53,279 nt of DNA. It comes from JAVBKB01 sp031554275 (GTDB lineage Bacteria; Bacillota; Bacilli; JARBTR01). A model generated the notes under the pieces. The model made no database searches. It saw only the letters and a list, made by a program, of their open reading frames with translations, and was not told where the DNA came from. Positions 26,116-34,480 of this stretch are shown piece by piece (position 1 is the first letter of the stretch; each line of letters begins with the position of its first letter). Where the stretch lies: contig JAVBKB010000023.1 of the NCBI GenBank assembly GCA_031554275.1, positions 1 through 53,279 on the forward strand, in the 5' to 3' direction. Made by a program: the position numbers and the translations under genes.

Positions 26116-26981
26116 AAGAAACGATTATTTACAAAACATCACCACAATATTCTATTAAAGCAGACTTCCACGATTGCGGTGTGCAGAATGCGCCAGTTAT
26201 TGTTTATATCCACGGCGGAGGACTCATTTGGGGCTCACGTAATGATCTAGCAAATGCGGTTATAGAGTTATATCTTCGAAATGGATTCTCAATATTTTCT
26301 ATTGATTATCGATTAGCCCCGATTTCACTGCTTCCTGAGATCTTGGAGGATATTAAAGATGCGCTATTATGGATACAGAATGAAGCATCGAATAATTTCT
26401 CAATTAATCCTGATAAAATTGCAGTAATAGGTGCTTCAGCTGGAGGTTTCCTTGCTTTGAGTACGGGTCTTTTCATAAACAAACCACAAGCCATTGTTTC
26501 TTTCTATGGTTACGGAGATATAAGCGCACCTTGGGCTACAGCACCAAGTTCGTTCTATTTACAAAAAACAGCCATTTCATTAGCAATGAAGGAAGACTTA
26601 GTCTCAAAAGACGTCAATACTGAAGCAAAGATCCAAGATCGTTTTCTTGTTTATCTATCTGGAAGACAAACTGGAGAATGGGTGCAGGATGTAACTGGAT
26701 TACATCCACACTACGACAAAGAGGCCTTAAAGAAGATCAGTCCTCTTTATCAAGTAGACGAATCATTTCCAGCTACTCTTTTACTACATGGAACAAGAGA
26801 TAATGATGTACCCTATGAACAATCAGTCATTATGAAAGAGAAATTGGCTGAACTTAAAGTAAACGCAACCCTTTTCACAATTCCTGAAGGAGATCATGTA
26901 TTTGATAGCGAATTCCACAAACCTATTGTTCAAGAAGCATTTCAGGAAGTAATCTCTTTTCTTAAAGAACAGCTCAGTTAA
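26112..26981 (+). CDS. Alpha/beta hydrolase (esterase/amidase fold)
   Basis: A 289-residue cytosolic alpha/beta hydrolase of the hormone-sensitive-lipase-like group. The oxyanion-hole motif HGGG is in YIHGGGLIWGS (about 34-44). The nucleophile Ser is in GASAGG (about 101-106), the acidic residue is in HGTRDNDVP (about 230), and the catalytic His is in EGDHVFDS (about 262). The start overlaps the pucR-like stop by four bases (ATGA), so the two are coupled. That link to a purine regulator suggests a ureide, amide or ester substrate, but sequence does not identify it. Confidence 0.85.
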   Translation: MKETIIYKTSPQYSIKADFHDCGVQNAPVIVYIHGGGLIWGSRNDLANAVIELYLRNGFSIFSIDYRLAPISLLPEILEDIKDALLWIQNEASNNFSINPDKIAVIGASAGGFLALSTGLFINKPQAIVSFYGYGDISAPWATAPSSFYLQKTAISLAMKEDLVSKDVNTEAKIQDRFLVYLSGRQTGEWVQDVTGLHPHYDKEALKKISPLYQVDESFPATLLLHGTRDNDVPYEQSVIMKEKLAELKVNATLFTIPEGDHVFDSEFHKPIVQEAFQEVISFLKEQLS

Positions 26982-27124
26982 CAACTGAATGTGCTGGCCA
27001 GAAGCAAATGTGCTTGCTTCAAAATGTAACGATAACACGATTGTTCTATAATTCCATGTTGGATTTTGATATTTGTACCTATGTAATCCTAATTGTCCTC
27101 GTTTTCCGAAAAATTAAGCTTGCG

Positions 27125-27988
27125 CTATCCTGATGTTTTTAAACCATAGTAGATCCCACATAGCAAGTCAATTCCAGATGTTGAACCGTGTTCTAGGAAG
27201 CGGACCAAATTGTTAGCATCGCATCCCTTTTCAAAGAAGTCTTTCACAAATTCAGGAACTAGATCGTGATAGGTTACATAATGGAGCATCCAACTACTTA
27301 CTTCTGTTGTTTGGTCCTTGTATCTTTCGATATAGCGAGTCAATTCCAATATGTTTGCGCTATTCATGAAAATAAGCACGCAATATAATCCCAAGATAAA
27401 GTCGTCTGAGGACGGCGTTAGTCCTCTTCCGAATCCTAGAATACTCGGTGTTGATTCTAGATCCCCATTTTCAAGACCTGCTACAAAGGCTGCCATCCGC
27501 TCCACAAAGAACGCGTGGACATCTGAATGATTTTTGTCATCTGTACCACTGAACCCGAGGCGACTCAGTTGGACAAGATACGGGAAAAACGAATCTTCAT
27601 TCCCGTTTTCAAGCAGAAATTCTCGGATCCCATCTAGATCTTTCACAACGCTTCCTGTTTGCATGGGGTACAGTCGTAAATCTACTACCTCAGTGCCAGA
27701 ATCAACAATTAGATCAGCATCTGCACTTTCTGATAACAACAGCAGTTCTTTCGATCCCGAGATCAAATCATTTATCTCCCCATCGATCACTATGCTCATT
27801 GGGAGCAAATGCTTATTTTTATTCAAAATTGTTACAAATTCTTCGAATCCAAATGTACAAATCGAGCTATTAAACCTAGCATGAACACTGAGCTCAATTT
27901 GGCCATGATTTGTTAACAGCGAATAAATTCTTTGGTCAATTCTCGAAATTCTCACTACACTAATCCCTTCAATCTTACTTGCCTGCAT
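27125..27988 (-). CDS. allH: AllH-like protein (DUF2877), oxamate carbamoyltransferase subunit homologue
   Basis: A 287-residue DUF2877 protein, homologous to E. coli YlbF/AllH. The two family signatures are present: LGFGRGLTPSSDDFILGL (about 184-201) and EHGSTSGIDLLCGIYYG (about 266-282). AllH acts with AllF and AllG, yet here it lies 6.5 kb away from allFG as a separate unit, just past a lactate-permease terminator. The ATG at 27988 lacks a ribosome site. A GTG at 27955 is preceded by GAAGGG at nine bases and could be the true start (276 residues). Confidence 0.85.
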   Translation of the reverse strand: MQASKIEGISVVRISRIDQRIYSLLTNHGQIELSVHARFNSSICTFGFEEFVTILNKNKHLLPMSIVIDGEINDLISGSKELLLLSESADADLIVDSGTEVVDLRLYPMQTGSVVKDLDGIREFLLENGNEDSFFPYLVQLSRLGFSGTDDKNHSDVHAFFVERMAAFVAGLENGDLESTPSILGFGRGLTPSSDDFILGLYCVLIFMNSANILELTRYIERYKDQTTEVSSWMLHYVTYHDLVPEFVKDFFEKGCDANNLVRFLEHGSTSGIDLLCGIYYGLKTSG

Positions 27989-28013
27989 TCTACTAGAGTT
28001 ATTTTCATTTTAC

Positions 28014-28057
28014 TAAAAAAAGTGGAGTAGAGCCACTACATGATGGTCTACTCCACT
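28014..28057 (-). terminator. Terminator after lctP
   Basis: The arms 28021-28031 and 28047-28057 form a perfect 11-base stem (AGTGGAGTAGA), followed on the minus strand by a run of Ts. It begins 28 bases past the lctP stop and isolates lctP from allH. Confidence 0.9.
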
Positions 28058-28084
28058 ATTCTTAGCTTGCTGTTAATTATATCC

Positions 28085-29770
28085 CTACGGAATCATAAAT
28101 TGGAAAATTGTTGCCTGTAGGAATGTAATACAACAGATAATGAATAACAATATGAAACTATGTTTTAACGTAAACCTGATCAAATCAGATTCTTTCCCTG
28201 CTAAACCAACCGCTGCACATGCGACTGCGATTGATTGTGGTGAAATCATCTTGCCCGTTACACCACCTGAAGAGTTGGCAGCAAGTGCTAACACCGGATC
28301 CATGCCAACTTTTACTGCTGTAGCATGTTGTAGTGGACCGAACAATAAATTAGCAGACGTATCTGAACCTGTTACAAATACACCAAGCCAGCCAAGTACT
28401 GGTGAGAAGAACTTAAATGCTGCTCCTGTTGTTGCAAGTGCTGCACCAAGCGCCCCCATCATTGCTGCATTATTGGCAACAGATGAGAATGCTACTACTG
28501 CCATAATTGTCACAAGCGGGAATGCGATTTCTTTCAGTGTTTCTCCAAAAGTTTTCACAAAATCCGCCCATGAAATTTTCACGATAAATTTCGTAATGAT
28601 TGCTGCAATTAGAATTGCTGTTCCAGCTGCACCAAGAAATTGAATTTTGTATTGAAATATCACTGCTTTGCCATCAGGATTAAACAAGTCACCACTTACA
28701 AATGGAACATCAGAAATCCATGATAATGCTTTACCAATGCCATTGATGAAATGTAGAACTGTTCCTTCTGCAGCCTTTGACACGCCATTTAATGCCTCTT
28801 TAATGGCTGGAATCCCCCAAAGGGTTACCATAACAGTCAATGCAATGAATGGTGACCATGCTTTAATTACTGCACCTGTAGAGTGCTTTTCTCTATTTTC
28901 TTCTTGAGCCTCTTCATCCTTGAAACGATAAATTGATTTTGGCTTCCAAAATTTCAAGAAGATTGTTAAACAAACTATTGATACTAGAGCGGAAAGGATG
29001 TCCGGTAGCTCAGGTCCTAAGAAATTTGAAGTTAAGAATTGTGTTGCTGCAAATGCGACACCTGAAACAAGTATTGCTGGAAGAACTTCTTTCGTTTTCT
29101 TAAAACCAACCATAACCAAGATAATATACACTGGAACAAATACTGATAAGAAAGGTAACTGACGACCAACCATTGCAGAAATATCCGTAACACTTGCATC
29201 GGCAAAGTTAAAGTTGCCAAAAGACGTAATTGGGATACCAATTGCCCCGAATGCTACTGGCGCAGTGTTAGCAATCAAACAAAGTCCTGCTGCATAAAGC
29301 GGTTTAAATCCTAGACCAATTAGTAGTGCAGCAGAAATAGCTACTGGTGCGCCAAACCCGGCTGCCCCCTCCAAAAATGCGCCAAATGAGAAAGCGATCA
29401 GGATTGCCTGAAGTCTGCGGTCCTCAGTGATTGAAACAATAGAGCTACGAATAATCTTAAACTGACCTGTTTTTACTGTGATCTTGTACAAAAAAACGGA
29501 TGTGATAATGATCCAACCAATTGGAATCAGACCATAAAGTGCACCTTGTGAAGCCGTCATAACGGCCATCATCACTGGCATTTTGAAAAAGATAACTGCC
29601 AAAACCATTGTAAGCAATAAGGTGGTTAATCCCGCGATATATCCCTTCATTTTCTTAATTGCTAGTGCCCAAAAAAAGTAAAGAATCGGGATAATTGCGA
29701 CCAGTGCGGTCAACCATATACTATCCCCTACTACAGACGTGTTCTTGATAAATTCACCTGAAAAACTCAT
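28085..29770 (-). CDS. lctP: L-lactate permease family transporter
   Basis: A 561-residue membrane protein of the LctP family with about 13-14 helices. It imports lactate, and in some members glycolate, with protons. Typical stretches are FGAFLEGAAGFGAPVAISAA (about 128-147), PLLGWLGVF-like segments in the second half, VTGSDTSANLLFGPLQ and NSSGGVTGKMISPQSIAVA. The ribosome site CCGGGGGGAT lies before the ATG at 29768-29770. It is monocistronic, with a strong terminator. Functionally it fits lutABC and glcDF, 13 kb away, rather than its allH neighbour. Confidence 0.92.
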   Translation of the reverse strand: MSFSGEFIKNTSVVGDSIWLTALVAIIPILYFFWALAIKKMKGYIAGLTTLLLTMVLAVIFFKMPVMMAVMTASQGALYGLIPIGWIIITSVFLYKITVKTGQFKIIRSSIVSITEDRRLQAILIAFSFGAFLEGAAGFGAPVAISAALLIGLGFKPLYAAGLCLIANTAPVAFGAIGIPITSFGNFNFADASVTDISAMVGRQLPFLSVFVPVYIILVMVGFKKTKEVLPAILVSGVAFAATQFLTSNFLGPELPDILSALVSIVCLTIFLKFWKPKSIYRFKDEEAQEENREKHSTGAVIKAWSPFIALTVMVTLWGIPAIKEALNGVSKAAEGTVLHFINGIGKALSWISDVPFVSGDLFNPDGKAVIFQYKIQFLGAAGTAILIAAIITKFIVKISWADFVKTFGETLKEIAFPLVTIMAVVAFSSVANNAAMMGALGAALATTGAAFKFFSPVLGWLGVFVTGSDTSANLLFGPLQHATAVKVGMDPVLALAANSSGGVTGKMISPQSIAVACAAVGLAGKESDLIRFTLKHSFILLFIICCITFLQATIFQFMIP

Positions 29771-30083
29771 TTTATCCCCCCGGAAAAATTTTTGTCAATC
29801 ACAGGCAGTTTGCCTTAATTCAAGTATATTGATATTTTTCGACAAAATCAAAGGATTTGTCACAATTTATTCACTTTTTTTTTGGGGGAATGCGCTTTGG
29901 TGAGAATATTTTGAAGAAAATCTTAATAGTTGGTATTTGGTTTTTTGGAATTTGTATATTATTGGCGAAACGACTACTTTCCATGGTCAATTTTCGCATA
30001 TCGAGGCTCGGCAGTCTTGTTTTTTCCAGAATATTTTTATAGGTTGTTTCTAGTGGATCTGACTAATTGATTTTTTCCGATGC
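29771..30083. other. Intergenic region between speB and lctP
   Basis: About 310 T-rich bases (including a nine-T run near 29877) that should hold the lctP promoter and the end of the speB transcript. I see no well-spaced promoter pair and no strong hairpin. A short open frame on the plus strand could encode a hydrophobic peptide but lacks a properly spaced ribosome site. Confidence 0.4.
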
Positions 30084-30953
30084 CTATTGCCCAATTGCTA
30101 ACAACATTTCTCTGAGCACTTTACAAGCTACTGCTGTTGAGACACCGCTAGCATCATAGTGAGGTGCTAGTTCAACTATATCCGCTGCAACGATGTTAGC
30201 ACCTTGCATTACCACAAATAATTGTTCCAGTTCTTTGTAGGTAATACCACCCGCTTCTGGTGTGCCGGTGCCAGAAAAAAGCGAAGGGTCAAGCACATCT
30301 AAATCGACAGTTACGTAAATCGGTTTGTCTTTCAATTGCTCCATGGTTTCTGCTAACCCGTCTAGATTGAACTTTTGTATTTTCACATGCCCATTACTAG
30401 CAAATTGAAATTCGTCTTTTGTCCCTGAACGAATGCCAAACTGATAGATACGCCCATCGCCAACTAAGTCATGGCAGCGTTTCAGTACTGTCGCGTGTGA
30501 CAGCTTATTTCCCTGATAATCATCACGTAAATCAGTATGTGCGTCTAAATGAATAACTACCAAATCAGGATACTTTTCGAAAGCTGCCTGCACCAACGGA
30601 TATGTCACAAGGTGCTCTCCACCAATTGCAAATGGTATGATATTATCTGTTAATACTTGACTCGAACAGCTGTAAATTGTTGCAAGTGCTTGTTCAACAT
30701 TGCCAAAGGGTAGATCAATGTCACCTAAATCATGTACTGGCAGATCTACAAGATCTGCATCTAGTAGTGGGCTGTAGCTTTCAATACCATAGAACTCGTT
30801 TCGAATCATTGCTGGCGCAAAACGAGTACCTGGGCGAAATGAGGTTGTCCCATCAAAAGGTAGACCAAAGACAGCGATTTTCGCGTCTTCATATGTGCAA
30901 TCAGTGAATCCAATAACGGGTTTGACTAGTTTAGAAAAAATTTGCGTTGTCAT
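30084..30953 (-). CDS. speB: Agmatinase
   Basis: A 289-residue ureohydrolase that converts agmatine to putrescine and urea. The two-manganese site is visible in GGEHLVTYP, HLDAHTDLRDDY and VDLDVLDPSLFSGTGTPEAGG. The early GTTSFRPGTRFAP loop is typical of agmatinases in Bacilli. Last gene of the speA-speD-speE-speB series, 132 bases after speE. The ribosome site is modest (AAGAGAG). With SpeA upstream it completes the arginine to putrescine route. Confidence 0.94.
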   Translation of the reverse strand: MTTQIFSKLVKPVIGFTDCTYEDAKIAVFGLPFDGTTSFRPGTRFAPAMIRNEFYGIESYSPLLDADLVDLPVHDLGDIDLPFGNVEQALATIYSCSSQVLTDNIIPFAIGGEHLVTYPLVQAAFEKYPDLVVIHLDAHTDLRDDYQGNKLSHATVLKRCHDLVGDGRIYQFGIRSGTKDEFQFASNGHVKIQKFNLDGLAETMEQLKDKPIYVTVDLDVLDPSLFSGTGTPEAGGITYKELEQLFVVMQGANIVAADIVELAPHYDASGVSTAVACKVLREMLLAIGQ

Positions 30954-31085
30954 AATATCTCTCTTTTTATAATGCGAATTCCGCTTACTTTCTTAGGGCG
31001 GACAGCCTAATCTGATTACCTCAAAAATCTTGCGAAAGGGGCAATTTTATCTCACATTAAATCTGACTTGTCCCTACTACATTTT

Positions 31086-31949
31086 CTATTTGTAAGCCAG
31101 TTGATCTCCTAGTAATTCCTTCACATATGTTGGTAGAGCAAATGCGCCAATATGAAGTTCGCTATTATAATACTTCGTTCTGAGACCTAACTCATTCCAA
31201 GTAACTGAATCGACGTCCTGCACTGGGTGGAGCTTTTTCGAAGCAAATCCAAATAACCAATGACCACTTGGATAAGTGGGAATATGCGCTTGATATGCAC
31301 AAGAGATTGGAAAGACACTTCGGATCTTATCTTGGGCACGCTTCATTTCCTTGGCATACTGTTCGAAGTAAGGCGATTCATTCTGATTGATCAGGATTCC
31401 CGTTGCTGTCAATGCGTCAAAACAATTCTGATAGAATGCTGTTGTGAATAACCCTTCTCCTGGACCAATGGGATCGGTTGAATCAACAATGATTAAGTCG
31501 TACGTATTTCTTTCTGACGCTTGCACCCATTTCAGGCCATCCTCAATGATGACATTGACACGTGAATCCTCGAGATTCGCTGCTGTAATCGGAAAGTATT
31601 CTTTGCATAGCTCGACAACTCGTTGGTCAATTTCAACCATGTCAATCTGCTCTATTGTGCTGTACCTTGTTAACTCGCGCACCGTGCCACCATCACCAGC
31701 ACCAATAACTAGCACTCGCTTGATCGCTGGATTGACGGCCATTGCTGGATGAACAATCATGTCGTGGTAGATAAATTCATCTTTTTCCGTTACCATCATC
31801 AGCCCATCCAACGTGAAGAACTTTCCGAATTCTTCACTTCGCAGAATATCAATTCGTTGGAAAGGTGATGTTTCACTATGTATCTGCTCATCAACCTTAA
31901 TTGAAAAGCGAGCTTCTTTTGACCATTCTTCTGTATACCATAATTCCAT
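31086..31949 (-). CDS. speE: Spermidine synthase
   Basis: A 287-residue aminopropyltransferase joining putrescine and decarboxylated SAM to make spermidine. The family pattern is complete: MELWYTEEW at the start, GLMMVTEKDEFIYHDMIVHP, the nucleotide-binding VLVIGAGDGGTVREL (about 80-94), MVEIDQRVVE and the catalytic IIVDSTDPIGPGEGLFT. It starts two bases after the speD stop, so it is tightly coupled to the enzyme that supplies its aminopropyl donor. Confidence 0.96.
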   Translation of the reverse strand: MELWYTEEWSKEARFSIKVDEQIHSETSPFQRIDILRSEEFGKFFTLDGLMMVTEKDEFIYHDMIVHPAMAVNPAIKRVLVIGAGDGGTVRELTRYSTIEQIDMVEIDQRVVELCKEYFPITAANLEDSRVNVIIEDGLKWVQASERNTYDLIIVDSTDPIGPGEGLFTTAFYQNCFDALTATGILINQNESPYFEQYAKEMKRAQDKIRSVFPISCAYQAHIPTYPSGHWLFGFASKKLHPVQDVDSVTWNELGLRTKYYNSELHIGAFALPTYVKELLGDQLAYK

Positions 31950-31951
31950 TG

Positions 31952-32374
31952 CTACACACTCATTTCTTCCACAGGTTTGTAGGTGATCTCGCCAAGTGGT
32001 ATCGGACTAAACTTACGGATCTTATCCGTCATGCCACGAGGGATTTCAATTGACTCACTTCTTTCACTTTCGAAAATCTTTTCTAGATAATCAAATCCTA
32101 ACCATGGATCAATTTCACCACAGGTAAACAAATCTACAGCAGCATAGCCATATTCGGGCCAAGTATGAATTGTTAGATGCGACTCCGAAATAATTACTGC
32201 TCCACTTACTCCATACGGCTTGAAATGGTGAAAATCACTTGTCACCACAGTTGCCTTTGCGCGCACTGCCGCTTCAACCATATGCTGTTCTATAAAATCT
32301 GGATCAACCAGCTTTTCGCTATTGCAATTGTAATACTCGACCAAAATATGTCGTCCTAATGTGTTAAATTTCAT
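31952..32374 (-). CDS. speD: S-adenosylmethionine decarboxylase proenzyme
   Basis: A 140-residue class 1B (SpeH-type) proenzyme that cleaves itself at a Glu-Ser bond to form a pyruvoyl group. The cleavage and active region is ISESHLTIHTWPEYGYAAVD (about 60-79), followed by LFTCG. The start is the ATG at 32374 with AGGAGGAAG; the frame stays open upstream without a better signal. It supplies decarboxylated SAM to SpeE, encoded two bases downstream. A 30-bp direct repeat lies between it and speA. Confidence 0.95.
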   Translation of the reverse strand: MKFNTLGRHILVEYYNCNSEKLVDPDFIEQHMVEAAVRAKATVVTSDFHHFKPYGVSGAVIISESHLTIHTWPEYGYAAVDLFTCGEIDPWLGFDYLEKIFESERSESIEIPRGMTDKIRKFSPIPLGEITYKPVEEMSV

Positions 32375-32455
32375 TATCTTCCTCCTGCCTGTTTTTGAAA
32401 TACTGTCAAACTTTCTTGCAAATGCTTTTAATAGAAATTGTTTTTGCTTCAAGTG

Positions 32456-32553
32456 GGAAAAGCGTGTTCACACCAGATTTGTTGAATTCGATTATGATAC
32501 AAACGCCTCTACTGGTCTTACCCGGAATAGCGTGTTCGCACCAGATTTGTTGA
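32456..32553 (-). repeat. 30-bp imperfect direct repeat between speA and speD
   Basis: The segments 32456-32485 and 32524-32553 are the same over 30 bases with two mismatches and lie 68 bases apart in direct orientation. The upstream copy (in transcription order) begins four bases after the speA stop. Each contains CTGGTG followed by GAACACGCT on the minus strand. No other copy was noticed in the window. It could be a regulatory RNA element or a duplicated end of speA. Confidence 0.75.
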
Positions 32554-32557
32554 GTCT

Positions 32558-34072
32558 CTATTTGATTTCCTCCGCAACTACAAGCAATGACTCTAGAGTT
32601 GGATCATTCATATCAGTTAGCTGCGAGGACTGCGTTTTGAGAAATTGAATGTAAGCAATGACTTCTGCGGTGATTTCCTCACCAGGTGTGAGAATTGGGA
32701 TACCAGGTGGATAGACCATGATTGACTCGGCACTTGTGCATCCCTCCGCTTGCTCAAGCACTACAGCTTTCTTCACTGCGTAGAAAGCTTGGCGAGGTGT
32801 TGCTTTAAACCTCGGATTAATATTTGGAACCCGGATATCTTTAGTTTCAATTTTACCGACTGCCTGCTTGGCAATTGCGTGCATAGCGGCGACTAGTTTT
32901 TGTAGATGTTCTTCTGTGTCCCCAAGACTGACAATCGCTAGCACATTGTGTGTATCTGCTAGCTCCATTTGAATATTGAAGTCACGATGCAATTGCTCGT
33001 ATACTGCAAAACCAGTGATGCCTAATCCTGCGACACAAATGCCTAATTTGGTTTCATCGATTGCTGTGACACCTGCAGTTCCGACTAATTCCTCTCCATA
33101 AGCATAGATCCCTGGAATCTGATTCAATTGAATCTTCGCTTCCCGTACCATCTGCAATACCTTATCTAATTGCGCTCTACCATTCCTTGCAAGATGACGT
33201 CTGGCAATATCCAAACTAGTCATCAGTAAGTAAGAAGCACTCGTTGTCTGTGTTAAATGAATGACCTTCTGCACATGCATATGTGTTACACGATCATTCT
33301 GTAAAAACAGCGCCGATGCCTGAGTCAATGCTCCACCTGTTTTGTGAATGCTAACAGCTGCCATATCTGCCCCACAGCTCATAGCACTTGGCGGTAGCTG
33401 CTCGTGAAATTCGAAATGTGCACCATGTGCCTCGTCTACCAACACAACAAGACCTTTCTCCTGCGCATAGGCTGTGATCTCTGCCAAGGGTGAACAAGCG
33501 CCATAGTAGGTAGGATTAATTAGCAGAATCGCTTTTGCGTCTGGATGTGCATCGATCGTTTCTTTAGCAGTTGCTAAACTTACCCCGGTAGCGAACTGCA
33601 TCTGCATGTTGACTTCCGCTTGCATGTAGACAGGAATTGCATCTGCTAGAATCAATGCATTGATTGCACTCTTATGCACATTCCGCGGCATAATAATTTT
33701 GTCTCCTGGCGAGCAAACTGATAGGACCATTGCTTGAACAGATTGAGTTGTTCCACCAACCATGAAAAAAGCATGCTCCGCTCCAAAAGCTTTTGCCATT
33801 AACATCTGAGCCTCATCAATCACACCCTCTGGGTGGTTGAGGTTATCAAGTCCTGGCATAGAGTTCACATCATATCGGATAGTTTCCCTACCGATGAAAT
33901 CCGTTAGACCCTCTATATAATCTCCGCGTTTATGTCCGGGGACATCAAACGGAGAAATGTTTCTCGTTACATGCCATTGCATCGCTTCCCACAAAGGCGC
34001 ACGATCTTGTGCAGTTTGAGAAGAAAGATCTCGTATCTTGCTTTGTATGATTTGCACAGATTCCTCATCCAT
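32558..34072 (-). CDS. speA: Orn/Lys/Arg decarboxylase family, probable arginine decarboxylase
   Basis: A 504-residue PLP enzyme of the fold-III-like Orn/Lys/Arg decarboxylase group. It contains FDVPGHKRGDYIEG near the start, FFMVGGTTQSVQAM, VDEAHGAHF and the PLP lysine in SIHKTGGALTQ (about 237), then MVYPPGIPILTPGEEI near the end. B. subtilis SpeA is of this type. Arginine is the likely substrate because agmatinase is in the same cluster. The ATG at 34072 has only a weak, close AGGA. Shorter than the enterobacterial inducible enzymes, lacking their wing domain. Confidence 0.92.
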   Translation of the reverse strand: MDEESVQIIQSKIRDLSSQTAQDRAPLWEAMQWHVTRNISPFDVPGHKRGDYIEGLTDFIGRETIRYDVNSMPGLDNLNHPEGVIDEAQMLMAKAFGAEHAFFMVGGTTQSVQAMVLSVCSPGDKIIMPRNVHKSAINALILADAIPVYMQAEVNMQMQFATGVSLATAKETIDAHPDAKAILLINPTYYGACSPLAEITAYAQEKGLVVLVDEAHGAHFEFHEQLPPSAMSCGADMAAVSIHKTGGALTQASALFLQNDRVTHMHVQKVIHLTQTTSASYLLMTSLDIARRHLARNGRAQLDKVLQMVREAKIQLNQIPGIYAYGEELVGTAGVTAIDETKLGICVAGLGITGFAVYEQLHRDFNIQMELADTHNVLAIVSLGDTEEHLQKLVAAMHAIAKQAVGKIETKDIRVPNINPRFKATPRQAFYAVKKAVVLEQAEGCTSAESIMVYPPGIPILTPGEEITAEVIAYIQFLKTQSSQLTDMNDPTLESLLVVAEEIK

Positions 34073-34480
34073 TCCTGATTCTTTTTTAAGCTAAGTTTAT
34101 TAAGTAAATAGTTAAGTAGAACTAAACTTACCGGCAAAAAAATTTGAATCAAACAATCTGATTCATTACTTTGTTTTCAAAGCGAATTTTATATTAAGTC
34201 ATTTTAAAACTTCAATCAATTATTTTGCCTTCCACTTTCCGAACTGCTTTCTGATGGGAGAATTACGACAAAACCTAACAGCTTTCAAAACAATTTCCCA
34301 AAAAAAAAACGGCAAAAACCGTGCTTCCTCAGCTGGTTTTTGCCTTAAATTTTCTCGTAATTGATTTATCCTTACTCTGGGTCAAAATAGTATGCGCTAA
34401 TAGACATTAATTTGTCTTGCTTTGTCAAATAGCAACGACACTTGATCCTCGCAAAATCGCGAAAATTGTTTACATCTTCA
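34073..34480. other. Region between ltaS and speA
   Basis: 408 bases without a gene. It holds the ltaS terminator (listed) and the speA upstream region. In the latter, an inverted repeat with arms GAATCA and TGATTC (34146-34164) could be an operator. No convincing speA promoter pair was found. Confidence 0.4.
34300..34344 (-). terminator. Terminator after ltaS
   Basis: GGCAAAAACC (34311-34320) and GGTTTTTGCC (34335-34344) form a perfect ten-base stem. On the minus strand it is followed by about ten Ts. It lies roughly 135 bases past the ltaS stop. Confidence 0.85.

Noticed and set aside
29857..30042. Possible small hydrophobic peptide gene
   Set aside because: A T-rich region gives hydrophobic codons by chance; the GGGGG is too close to the ATG to act as a ribosome site.
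34140..34170. GAATCA/TGATTC inverted repeat as a named operator
   Set aside because: Arms are only six bases and no known regulator matches; kept only as a note in the intergenic entry.
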